A stretch of DNA of 6,460 nucleotides from Nitrospirota bacterium (GCA_011682355.1 JAACEU010000034.1:1-6460); one strand, 5' to 3'; numbered from the stretch's first letter, positions 1 through 6,256 are shown. A program made the numbers and translations. Notes: generated by a model from the sequence alone, not told the origin.

Positions 1-348
1 GGAAAACCTACACCCTTACCTTGGGGTGTAAATTTTGAAAGTGCACAAATAAAATACACAATTCCCATTCATCCAACGCAAATCTACGCTTTCCTCTACA
101 CTCTGGCAATCGCAATCACCCTCATTCTAATCAGCAAGAAAAAAGCCGGTTTCATAGGTCTGATCGGAATTGCCTCTTTCAGTTTTGTCAATTTCCTCGA
201 ACACTTTCTAAGAGGAGATGACACACTGTTACTCTTTGGCATACGAGTCCCTCAAATCATAATGCTGTTACTCTCAATAACCTCTGGCATATTCTTATAT
301 ATTCACTATAATAAGCCCACAAATACTAATAAAATTAAAAAATCATAA
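1..348 (+). CDS. lgt: Prolipoprotein diacylglyceryl transferase homologue, C-terminal part (partial at left edge)
   Basis: Frame 1 is open from the first base and gives 115 residues before TAA. Lgt is an inner-membrane enzyme that moves diacylglycerol from phosphatidylglycerol onto the lipobox cysteine of prolipoproteins. Family marks in order: PTPLPWG at fragment residues 3-9, HPTQIY at 24-29 (the RHPSQLYE-type motif), a hydrophobic helix at about 31-44, a second at about 50-66 leading into FLRGDD (69-74, the end of the RxxxExxRxPD-type motif), and a last helix at about 83-102. A short basic tail follows. Families usually run 260-290 residues, so more than half lies outside the window. Oddly, residues expected to be Glu, Arg and Glu in these motifs appear as Ala30, Asn64 and His68. 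The stop overlaps the next start by one base, implying coupled translation. Family assignment is fairly sure; activity is not. Confidence 0.82.
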   Translation, partial: GKPTPLPWGVNFESAQIKYTIPIHPTQIYAFLYTLAIAITLILISKKKAGFIGLIGIASFSFVNFLEHFLRGDDTLLLFGIRVPQIIMLLLSITSGIFLYIHYNKPTNTNKIKKS

Positions 349-776
349 TGGAATATATAAAATCATTCTTTAGCTACCTATTTACATCAAATCCGGGAAC
401 AGCATTCAGTTACTACGTTCCGATTCTTACCCTCGCTCTTGTATTAATACTAAGTTCACTTCTATTTTCTCAATATTATAAGAGAAAGAAAAAAACTAAT
501 TTTGCATTCAAGAGATTATTCAAAAAACTAAGCAACAGAATGCTCCTATTCGGGATTTTATTTTTAGTTTTAACGGCTATCCGATACGAAAATATTCCAT
601 ACTTTTCGATGAGAATTCTTCTCTACATTACAGCATTAATATTTCTGTATTTCATATATAGATACATCAAAATCTACAAAGTGGATTATCCAAAAGAAAA
701 AGAAAACGCACAAGCAAAACAACACGTAGTCAAAAAAGAAGAAAACAAATACCTTCCAAACAAGAAGAAAAAGTAG
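348..776 (+). CDS. Small three-helix membrane protein with lysine-rich tail, function unknown
   Basis: I do not recognise a named family. The 142-residue product has a short amphipathic N-terminus, a first membrane helix at about 22-42, and a basic loop (KRKKK at 45-49, more lysine and arginine to residue 64). A second helix follows at about 65-78 and a third at about 88-107, then a soluble, highly charged tail of about 35 residues ending in four lysines. Between helices 2 and 3 sits IRYENIPYFSMR (78-89), an Arg/Glu/Pro-containing turn that looks like a possible conserved signature. The positive-inside rule puts the basic loop in the cytoplasm. The ATG overlaps the upstream lgt-like stop as TAATG, with no Shine-Dalgarno sequence, so translation is probably coupled and the two products may act together at the membrane. 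That link is inference. The gene ends in tandem TAG TAG just before a large palindrome. Confidence 0.8.
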   Translation: MEYIKSFFSYLFTSNPGTAFSYYVPILTLALVLILSSLLFSQYYKRKKKTNFAFKRLFKKLSNRMLLFGILFLVLTAIRYENIPYFSMRILLYITALIFLYFIYRYIKIYKVDYPKEKENAQAKQHVVKKEENKYLPNKKKK

Positions 777-782
777 TAGATT

Positions 783-898
783 TTTGGGTTTTTGACTTAG
801 GAATTAGAAATGCTCGCAGAAACAATTCGCAGCCCGGCTTAAGACGGGCGAGGACGTTTCGAGAAGATTTCTAATTCCTAAGTCTATCAAAACCCAAA
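783..898. repeat. Rod-like 116-nt palindrome between convergent genes, possible bidirectional terminator
   Basis: Outer arms TTTGGGTTTT (783-792) and AAAACCCAAA (889-898) pair perfectly. So do 18-base arms GACTTAGGAATTAGAAAT (794-811) and their exact complement (867-884). Inward, CTC 813-815 pairs with GAG 861-863, GAAAC 819-823 with GTTTC 856-860, TTC 826-828 with GGA 852-854 (one wobble), C830 with G850, and GCCCG 832-836 with CGGGC 845-849, closing an 8-base loop GCTTAAGA. That is about 45 pairs. The core (812-866, about 58% GC) is richer than its arms. The element fills nearly all the space between the stop at 776 and the greA stop at 901, so ending both converging transcripts is the simplest role. 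Neither strand has the usual U-tract after the stem; the base after each stem is A-rich. It could instead be a dispersed intergenic repeat or a structured RNA. Confidence 0.75.
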
Positions 899-900
899 GA

Positions 901-1446
901 CTAGTCCATTTTCATTATCTTGTATTCAACCGATCCTGCAGGAATTACAGCTTTTACTGTATCTCCTTTTTGTTGATCAAGCAACACACTCCCAATTGGC
1001 GATTCATTAGAAATCTTACCTTCGAAAGGATTTGCCTCTGTTGAACCAACTATCGTATAAACCTCAAGCTCATCCTTTTTCTTTGTAATATTTTTCAGAT
1101 GAACCATAGTCCCCAATTGAACAGTTTTCCCAACTTTACTTTTCCCCGAAATAATCTTTGCATTCTTAACTTTTTCCTCCAATTCAAGAATTCTTCCCTC
1201 AACAAAAGCCTGTTCATTTTTTGCCTCTTCGTATTCAGCATTTTCCGATAAATCTCCATAAGAAATAGCTTCCTTGATACGAGCGGCAACCTCCTTTCTC
1301 TTTACATTTTTCAAGTCATCAAGCTCTTCATGTAGCTTTTCTAAACCTTCTTTTGTAATCAAAGTGGCCTTTTTCCCCTCTTTTGTATAAAACTCATCGT
1401 GAACCATTGTTTTTTTATCATCTTTTTTAGTTTTCTTCTTTGGCAT
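901..1446 (-). CDS. greA: Transcription elongation factor GreA
   Basis: GreA enters the secondary channel of RNA polymerase and stimulates cleavage of backtracked RNA, rescuing stalled complexes. The 181-residue product has the two-domain layout. The N-terminal coiled coil spans about 30-98 with the tip motif GDLSENAEYEEAKNEQA (64-80), where Asp65 and Glu68 are the acidic catalytic residues. The C-terminal FKBP-like domain spans about 105-179 with ISNESPIGSVLLDQQKGD (145-162) and VIPAG (167-171). Typical GreA is about 158 residues; the excess is an N-terminal extension, MPKKKTKKDDKKTMV, that is lysine-rich and probably flexible. Met14 is an alternative start that would leave 168 residues. Neither start has a Shine-Dalgarno sequence. 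The gene follows rpoD after a 38-nt gap in the same direction and is probably the last gene of the dnaG-rpoD transcript. It ends in TAG against the palindrome. Confidence 0.96.
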   Translation of the reverse strand: MPKKKTKKDDKKTMVHDEFYTKEGKKATLITKEGLEKLHEELDDLKNVKRKEVAARIKEAISYGDLSENAEYEEAKNEQAFVEGRILELEEKVKNAKIISGKSKVGKTVQLGTMVHLKNITKKKDELEVYTIVGSTEANPFEGKISNESPIGSVLLDQQKGDTVKAVIPAGSVEYKIMKMD

Positions 1447-1461
1447 AGCTGGTTTGGTTAA

Positions 1462-1480
1462 ATCCCACCACCGGCGGAAC
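1462..1480 (-). promoter_or_regulatory. Small GC-rich stem-loop between rpoD and greA
   Basis: In the minus-strand RNA, CCGCC (1477-1473) and GGTGG (1469-1465) pair around a three-base loop GGT, with one G-U pair. The stem can extend by three weak pairs to eight. On the plus strand the wobble becomes an A-C clash, so it suits rpoD-greA mRNA only. It stands out as a GC patch in AT-rich DNA. No U-tract follows, so a full terminator is unlikely. It could be an attenuator, a processing site or an RNA-stability element that separates greA dosage from rpoD. Confidence 0.3.
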
Positions 1481-1484
1481 GGGG

Positions 1485-2702
1485 TTAATGTGGACGAATT
1501 TTTGAACTTGTTGGATGTTCTTTTAACTTTTGTAATACTTTCGCTTCAATCTGACGAATACGTTCTCTTGTCACATGAAACTCTTGCCCCACTTCTTCCA
1601 AAGTGTGACCAACTCCATCCTTTAATCCAAAACGCATTTCAATAATCTTCCTCTCACGAGGCGAAAGATATTGAAGCATTTCGTGAATATTTTCTTTCAA
1701 TAGTTGTCTATTGGTTGATTCTGCCGGACTCAAAGCTTCCTCATCTTCGATAAAATCTCCAAGTTTACTATCTTCTTCAGTCCCAACAGGCGCTTCCAAC
1801 GAAACAATATCCTGTGAAATCTTCAAAATATGACGAACCTTCTTTATTTCCATATCCATCTCCGCCGCCAACTCTTCAATTAACGGCTCACGACCAAGCT
1901 CTTGTACAAGCCTTCTTTGCGCGTGAGTGAGCTTGTTGATTGTCTCCACCATGTGCACAGGAATACGAATAGTCCTGGCTTGATCCGCAATGGCACGTGT
2001 AATCGCCTGACGAATCCACCAAGTCGCATACGTAGAAAATTTAAATCCGCGATTAGGATCAAATTTTTCTACCGCACGGAAAAGCCCAATATTGCCTTCC
2101 TGAATCAAATCCAAAAATGAAAGCCCGCGACCAATATATTTCTTCGCGATACTCACAACCAATCTCAGATTTGCTTCAGCAAGCTTTGATTTCGCAGATT
2201 GATCTCCCTTTTCTATACGACGAGCAAGTTCCACTTCCTCCTTTGCGGTCAGTAGTGCAACTTTACCAATCTCACATAAATACAATCGAATAGAATCATT
2301 AGCAATTTCACGAAACTCGGCTTCCTTTTTATTTTTTTTCTTCTTCTTTTCGGCCGCAGTCTCAGTCTTTGTAGGCTTTTTCTCTTCTTTTTCTTTTTTG
2401 CCTTTCTTTTCTTTACCTTTCTTAGTTTTCTCTTTTTTCTTCTCTACTTTCACTTCTTCTTCCAAATCAAACATCACGGACTCTTTTGTATCCAAAACCT
2501 CTACTCCAAGATCCATAAACAAGCTGTAAACCTCATCAAGAAGTATAAGATCAGTCTCAATATGCGGCATAGCCTTAAGAAGTTCTTGCTGGGTAATAAA
2601 TCCCTGCTGTTTCCCTTTCTTTACAAGATGACCCACCTCTTTTGGAAACTTCTCCATCTCCTCATCCGACAGATGAGTAATAAATTTGCTAGTTCTAGCC
2701 AT
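1485..2702 (-). CDS. rpoD: Primary RNA polymerase sigma factor (sigma-70/RpoD)
   Basis: This housekeeping sigma factor recruits core RNA polymerase to -10/-35 promoters. In order: a region 1.1-like domain at about 22-75 ([17 protein letters not shown]), a Lys/Glu low-complexity linker at 85-127, region 1.2 at about 134-166 ([17 protein letters not shown]), and region 2 at 178-248 with core-binding [18 protein letters not shown] and the -10-melting [15 protein letters not shown]. Regions 3.0-3.1 cover about 250-298 and the 3.2 finger about 301-320 ([17 protein letters not shown]). Region 4 spans about 340-402, with the -35-reading helix-turn-helix [21 protein letters not shown] (366-386). At 405 residues it is shorter than the E. 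coli protein because it lacks the large non-conserved insert between 1.2 and 2. Region 1.1 marks it as the primary sigma. It starts 3 nt after the dnaG stop, so translation is probably coupled, and has no Shine-Dalgarno sequence. Confidence 0.97.
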   Translation of the reverse strand: MARTSKFITHLSDEEMEKFPKEVGHLVKKGKQQGFITQQELLKAMPHIETDLILLDEVYSLFMDLGVEVLDTKESVMFDLEEEVKVEKKKEKTKKGKEKKGKKEKEEKKPTKTETAAEKKKKKNKKEAEFREIANDSIRLYLCEIGKVALLTAKEEVELARRIEKGDQSAKSKLAEANLRLVVSIAKKYIGRGLSFLDLIQEGNIGLFRAVEKFDPNRGFKFSTYATWWIRQAITRAIADQARTIRIPVHMVETINKLTHAQRRLVQELGREPLIEELAAEMDMEIKKVRHILKISQDIVSLEAPVGTEEDSKLGDFIEDEEALSPAESTNRQLLKENIHEMLQYLSPRERKIIEMRFGLKDGVGHTLEEVGQEFHVTRERIRQIEAKVLQKLKEHPTSSKIRPH

Positions 2703-2705
2703 ATT

Positions 2706-4472
2706 TTAATTATCAGACAATAATTTTTGTTGCTCTTTCAAGAGCTCAATCAACTTTTCTTTTTCATCATTCTTTTCAGCCTCCACAATTTGTATCCTTA
2801 GATCATCTAATTGCTTATTTATCCTAGTTCTTTTCATCTTGTCAACAAGCTTTTCTACTTCATCTTCGACCGATTTCTCTGATAATGCACCGTACTTCTC
2901 TTCAACATAAAGCAACAAAATATCTAATTTCTCCCTGATACCAGCCAAAAATCCTTTATCTAAATTCCACTCTCTTAAGCCATTTCGCGCCTTATTATAC
3001 TGATCATATAATGCCTTGTAAACATCTTTATCAATACCATTAAAATCATTTTTATTAACCTTTTCTAACAAAATTTTGAACAATTTGGGCTCGCCCAATA
3101 CAATCCCACAAATGACTTGCTCAAGAGAAAACCCCTCGGCCTTTTCCCCGCTCCCGGCCTTTTCACGAGCTGGATGATCAGCCGGAAGCGAAAAGCTCTC
3201 CAACTCATCATACAAAAACTGCTCTTTCATCCCCAATTTAGTCGCCAACTCCCTCACATGAAAATCCTTACTTGAAGCTGTCATTTTCTTCAATAAAGGC
3301 AAAAGCTCCTTTATCACAGCATGCCGCCCCTCAAAAGTCTCAATATTATTAGTCTCCAACAATCTATCAACATAAAAACTAATAAAACTCACGGCCTTCT
3401 CCACAAATTTCATAAATTCCTTACCACCTTTATCCTTAACCAAATCAGCAGGATCCTTCCCCTCAAACCCACTCACGGTTTTCACAACAAAATCAACATT
3501 ACTCAAAATAGAATAAGACCTCTTTGTGGCTTCAAAACCGGCTTTATCCAAATCAAAACAAGTCACGACATTACCGGTCAAACGTTTTATCAACGTCGCC
3601 TGATCACTGGTCAAAGCCGTCCCGCTAACTGCAGCAATATTCTTAATCCCCTCTTGATAAGGAAGAATCACATCGAAATATCCCTCGACCAATATAATCT
3701 TGTCATTTTCCTTCACACTGGCCTTGCTATGATACAACCCATACAAAAGTCTGCTTTTGTTGTAAACACGATTCTCAGGCGAATTCAGATACTTTGGCAT
3801 TTGATCTTTATTGAGAGCACGTCCCCCAAATCCACACACTCTTCCAAGATAATCGAATATCGGAAACATCAGCCTTCCACGAAACTTATCAAAAATCTCA
3901 TCAGACCCAACCCCTTTCGCCGAAACGAATCCGGATTTCATCAAAACACGCTTACTAATCCCCTTCTTCATCAGATATGGATACAACGCATCATACTGAT
4001 TCGAAGAAAAGCCAACTTTAAACTCTTTTATAGTTTCGTCTTTCATTCCCCTCTTGTACAAATACTCCAAAACCTTCTTTCCATCATCAGTTTTATATAA
4101 CTGCCTTTCAAAAAATTCACATGCCAAATTATGCGCCTTGAAATATTCATCCTTCTCACCTTTCCCTTCCTTCTTTGCAAATTTTGATACGTTGTCAATT
4201 TTTACACCAGCCTTGTCAGCCAAAATTTGTAATGCCTCGGTAAATTCAGCACCCTCGACTTCTTCAATAAAATTAAACATATCTCCGCCCTTATTACACC
4301 CAAAACAGTGACAGATCTGCTTTTCCGGACTAACCACAAAACTTGGAGTTTTCTCACTATGAAAAGGACAAAGACCCTTGTAATTTCGTCCCGCTTTTTT
4401 CAATTGAACATAAGCCCCCACAACCTCCACAATATCCAATCGAGCTTTAACATCCTCTACAACATCAGCCAT
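2706..4472 (-). CDS. dnaG: DNA primase DnaG
   Basis: DnaG makes the RNA primers for both strands at the replication fork and works with the DnaB helicase. The 588-residue protein is full length for the family. The N-terminal CHC2 zinc-binding domain has Cys35-x2-His38 and Cys56-x2-Cys59 (CPFH, CFGC), flanked by YKGLCPFHSEKTPSF. The RNA polymerase core includes FRGRLMFPIFD (197-207), GFGGRAL (214-220) and KYLNSPEN (227-234). The TOPRIM metal site shows Glu264 in EGYFD (264-268) and Asp307/Asp309 in FDLDKAG, followed by the DPADLV patch at 340-345. A low-similarity C-terminal region from about 440 ends in a charged helical stretch (535-585), the expected DnaB-interacting part. The start sits 17 nt after the upstream wecA stop. 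A sigma-70-like promoter lies immediately before it, so it can be expressed with wecA or on its own, with rpoD and greA downstream. Confidence 0.97.
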   Translation of the reverse strand: MADVVEDVKARLDIVEVVGAYVQLKKAGRNYKGLCPFHSEKTPSFVVSPEKQICHCFGCNKGGDMFNFIEEVEGAEFTEALQILADKAGVKIDNVSKFAKKEGKGEKDEYFKAHNLACEFFERQLYKTDDGKKVLEYLYKRGMKDETIKEFKVGFSSNQYDALYPYLMKKGISKRVLMKSGFVSAKGVGSDEIFDKFRGRLMFPIFDYLGRVCGFGGRALNKDQMPKYLNSPENRVYNKSRLLYGLYHSKASVKENDKIILVEGYFDVILPYQEGIKNIAAVSGTALTSDQATLIKRLTGNVVTCFDLDKAGFEATKRSYSILSNVDFVVKTVSGFEGKDPADLVKDKGGKEFMKFVEKAVSFISFYVDRLLETNNIETFEGRHAVIKELLPLLKKMTASSKDFHVRELATKLGMKEQFLYDELESFSLPADHPAREKAGSGEKAEGFSLEQVICGIVLGEPKLFKILLEKVNKNDFNGIDKDVYKALYDQYNKARNGLREWNLDKGFLAGIREKLDILLLYVEEKYGALSEKSVEDEVEKLVDKMKRTRINKQLDDLRIQIVEAEKNDEKEKLIELLKEQQKLLSDN

Positions 4473-4481
4473 AGTAATAAA

Positions 4482-4510
4482 TTTATACTCTATTTCTTAT
4501 TCGGAATCAA
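4482..4510 (-). promoter_or_regulatory. Predicted sigma-70 promoter for dnaG-rpoD-greA, near-leaderless
   Basis: On the minus strand, TTGATT (4510-4505) is followed by exactly 17 bases and then TATAAA (4487-4482). This matches the -35 and -10 consensus at 4/6 and 5/6 with ideal spacing. Only 9 bases separate the -10 box from the dnaG ATG, so initiation at A4475 would leave a 3-nt leader and initiation at A4472 would be leaderless. The -35 box and spacer overlap the last codons of wecA. Predicted from sequence only; AT-rich DNA yields chance matches. Confidence 0.5.
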
Positions 4511-5542
4511 TACAAGCACCGAAGCAAGCAAAAGCATCAGAGCAACAAGTCCGATAAGAACAAAAAACTTTTGCTGACTGGAAACAAAACTTACCGCCGC
4601 AAATCCGAAAAATGCAGTAACTATCAAATACAAAACAACAACTTTCCTCTCAGAAAAGCCCAAATCCAGTAAACGATGATGCAAATGCTTCAAATCCCCT
4701 TTCCAAAACTTCTTCCCACTAAATATTCTCCTCAAAACAACCCAAATCATATCCAAAATTGGAATCCCAAGCACCAAAAACGCCGTTGCCACCTTTCCAC
4801 CGGAAAATATCGCCAAAGTTGCAATCAAAAAACCCAAAAATGTACTTCCACTATCCCCCATCAAAATCCTCGGCTTAGGAAAATCAAAAACAAAGAACGA
4901 CAGCGAAACCATTGCCAAAATAAGCGAAATCGTCGCAACTCCAACCTGCGAAGAAGGATCCATATGCACTCCGGGATGCACGCTCAATATAAACAAAGTC
5001 ATCCCTGCAATAAACCCAATCCCGCTGGTCAATCCACTCACTCCATCCACAAAATTCATAGTATTTGTCATCACCATCACCCACAAAATCGTAAACAATG
5101 CACTCGCAATCATCACACCATAAACAATGGGCTCACTCAGCACCAACGTACCAATAAAAGGAATATTTATAGAAAGAATGCCAACGCCAAATGCAACCAA
5201 CACAACAGCCGCCAAAAACTGCACCCCCAAACGCAAAAATGGACTCAACCCCAACAAATCATCAAAGAAACCCAACAAAAATATCATCGTTCCACCAATC
5301 AATAAGCCAATCAAAGTCGAAGTCAACGGCACAAACAACAAAACAGATATCAAAAACGCCAAATATATAACTATTCCCCCATAATAAGGTATAGGCTTCC
5401 TCTCAATCCCATATTTATGAGGCCGATCCAAAAGTTTCAGCTTCGGGAAAAACCTCAACGCCAACAAAACAAGCGAAAGCCCCAAAATAAATGAGCTAAC
5501 CGCAATCCACAAATATTGATCTATCACTTCCAATATATACAT
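4490..5542 (-). CDS. wecA: Undecaprenyl-phosphate GlcNAc-1-phosphate transferase family (WecA/TagO-like)
   Basis: Members of this polytopic membrane family move a sugar-1-phosphate from a UDP-sugar to undecaprenyl phosphate, the first step in building O-antigen, teichoic acid or other surface glycans. The 350-residue product has about ten or eleven hydrophobic helices. Motifs in order: LLDRPHKYGIERKPIPYYGG (37-56), the Mg-binding GFFDD (Asp94-Asp95), NTMNFVDGVSGL (160-171), MGDSGS (228-233), and DLKHLHHRL (283-291). The last is the HxHH motif that points to WecA/TagO rather than MraY. The usual DGxDGL signature reads DGVSGL, so the second aspartate is Ser169. The sugar is probably an N-acetylhexosamine but cannot be fixed from sequence. 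The ATG at 5542 follows the lipoprotein stop by 28 nt, with an extended -10 box between. The gene leads into dnaG. Confidence 0.93.
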   Translation of the reverse strand: MYILEVIDQYLWIAVSSFILGLSLVLLALRFFPKLKLLDRPHKYGIERKPIPYYGGIVIYLAFLISVLLFVPLTSTLIGLLIGGTMIFLLGFFDDLLGLSPFLRLGVQFLAAVVLVAFGVGILSINIPFIGTLVLSEPIVYGVMIASALFTILWVMVMTNTMNFVDGVSGLTSGIGFIAGMTLFILSVHPGVHMDPSSQVGVATISLILAMVSLSFFVFDFPKPRILMGDSGSTFLGFLIATLAIFSGGKVATAFLVLGIPILDMIWVVLRRIFSGKKFWKGDLKHLHHRLLDLGFSERKVVVLYLIVTAFFGFAAVSFVSSQQKFFVLIGLVALMLLLASVLVLIPNKK

Positions 5543-5551
5543 AGCGAAACG

Positions 5552-5560
5552 ATTCTATCA
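5552..5560 (-). promoter_or_regulatory. Predicted extended -10 promoter element for wecA, near-leaderless
   Basis: The minus strand reads TGATAGAAT (5560-5552). This is the extended -10 form TGN followed by TAGAAT, 5/6 to consensus, and ends 9 bases before the wecA ATG. No good -35 box lies 16-18 bases upstream, which the TG extension can offset. The spacing to the ATG equals that seen before dnaG, predicting an mRNA with almost no leader. Confidence 0.4.
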
Positions 5561-5570
5561 CAAACCTAAC

Positions 5571-6197
5571 TCACCATATACTATTATGGATTGTTAGCGT
5601 CTCAACTACAGTGTCAAACACACTTTCTATAAAATCTCCATTATTCTGCATTGCAATACCAGTACCTACAGATCTTATATAAATAAAGTGATTGTAATCA
5701 TCATTTTCAACAACAACATACATATCTTTTGCAGTTTCTCCACTTTCAGGCATTCCCCTTCTCTCAGAGATATATGCAGGATAATCAGCAACCTCTGTTG
5801 ATTCCCAGCTCTCAATATCCATTTTTCCACACATCGGACCAAATGCTGAACCTTCTGGCATTTCTTGAGCCATACATTCCTCATATTCAGCATCCAGATA
5901 ATCTTTTAATTCCATATCTTCAGAATTATAAATAACCCTGTAAACAAGAGAACCTTCTCCCTCCCAATCTGCAAGAACATCAGAATCTTTATGAAACAAA
6001 GTACCTTCTCCCTCTAGGCTGTATACAGCCCAATCCAAAGGATACTCAAATGTAATACCACTTCCCTCATCATCCCAATCACCATAAACATTAGAAGTTG
6101 GAACATCTGACACATCATCAGCCGGAGCTGGCTCTTCCTGAGCAACACACCCGGAAATTAGTATTGCTGTAATCACTAGTAATAGTAGTTTCTTCAT
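5571..6197 (-). CDS. Small secreted lipoprotein, function unknown
   Basis: The 208-residue product begins with a lipoprotein signal peptide: two lysines, a hydrophobic stretch and the lipobox ISGC, with Cys17 as the residue to be lipidated by Lgt. Residues 18-38 form an acidic, proline-containing linker. From about 48, the pattern GITFEYPLDWAVY followed by alternating beta and helical stretches resembles the start of PsbP/DcrB-like folds, in which a strand, 'YP' and 'W' open the domain. This is a resemblance, not a firm assignment. Cys108 and Cys123 could form a disulfide after export. The mature part is strongly acidic, unlike the lysine-rich cytoplasmic proteins nearby, which suits an exported protein. 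It has its own promoter upstream. The leader is A-rich with no Shine-Dalgarno sequence. TGA is the stop, 28 nt before wecA. Confidence 0.85.
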   Translation of the reverse strand: MKKLLLLVITAILISGCVAQEEPAPADDVSDVPTSNVYGDWDDEGSGITFEYPLDWAVYSLEGEGTLFHKDSDVLADWEGEGSLVYRVIYNSEDMELKDYLDAEYEECMAQEMPEGSAFGPMCGKMDIESWESTEVADYPAYISERRGMPESGETAKDMYVVVENDDYNHFIYIRSVGTGIAMQNNGDFIESVFDTVVETLTIHNSIW

Positions 6198-6227
6198 ATT
6201 TTTTTGGTTATTAATGGTAGGTATCGC

Positions 6228-6256
6228 ATTTTAGAATCATATCAATTATTTGTCAA
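6228..6256 (-). promoter_or_regulatory. Near-consensus sigma-70 promoter for the lipoprotein gene
   Basis: The minus strand reads TTGACA (6256-6251), a perfect -35 box, then 17 bases, then TAAAAT (6233-6228), a 5/6 -10 box. Transcription should begin near 6221, leaving a leader of about 24 nt rich in A and lacking a Shine-Dalgarno sequence. The -35 box sits at the very end of the upstream truB-like gene and the -10 in the 44-nt gap. This is the strongest promoter match in the window. Confidence 0.72.

Noticed and set aside
783..898. tRNA or canonical intrinsic terminator in the palindrome
   Set aside because: There is no cloverleaf, anticodon arm or CCA region, and no T-tract follows the stem on either strand.
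1454..1645. Short plus-strand open frame over the rpoD 3' end
   Set aside because: It lies almost entirely opposite region 4 of rpoD, whose sequence is conserved, and no start signal is visible.
2703..2720. GATAAT as a -10 box for a separate rpoD promoter
   Set aside because: No -35 match lies at 16-18 bases, the region codes for the dnaG end, and the 3-nt gap is better explained by coupling.
3321..4100. 259-codon plus-strand open frame opposite dnaG
   Set aside because: It lies wholly inside the well-supported primase gene and its translation has no recognisable domain. Its openness follows from codon use on the opposite strand.
4676..5305. 209-codon plus-strand open frame opposite wecA
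   Set aside because: The translation is a run of Gln, Asn, His and Lys with no hydrophobic core, an artefact of the A/C-rich strand complementary to a membrane-protein gene.
5571..5573. TGA read as glycine, as in some related candidate phyla
   Set aside because: TGA ends the lipoprotein and the truB-like gene at sensible places, no coding frame needs read-through, and glycine uses GGN codons.
5729..5935. Short plus-strand open frame opposite the lipoprotein gene
   Set aside because: The lipoprotein has a signal peptide, lipobox and promoter; the antisense frame has none of these.
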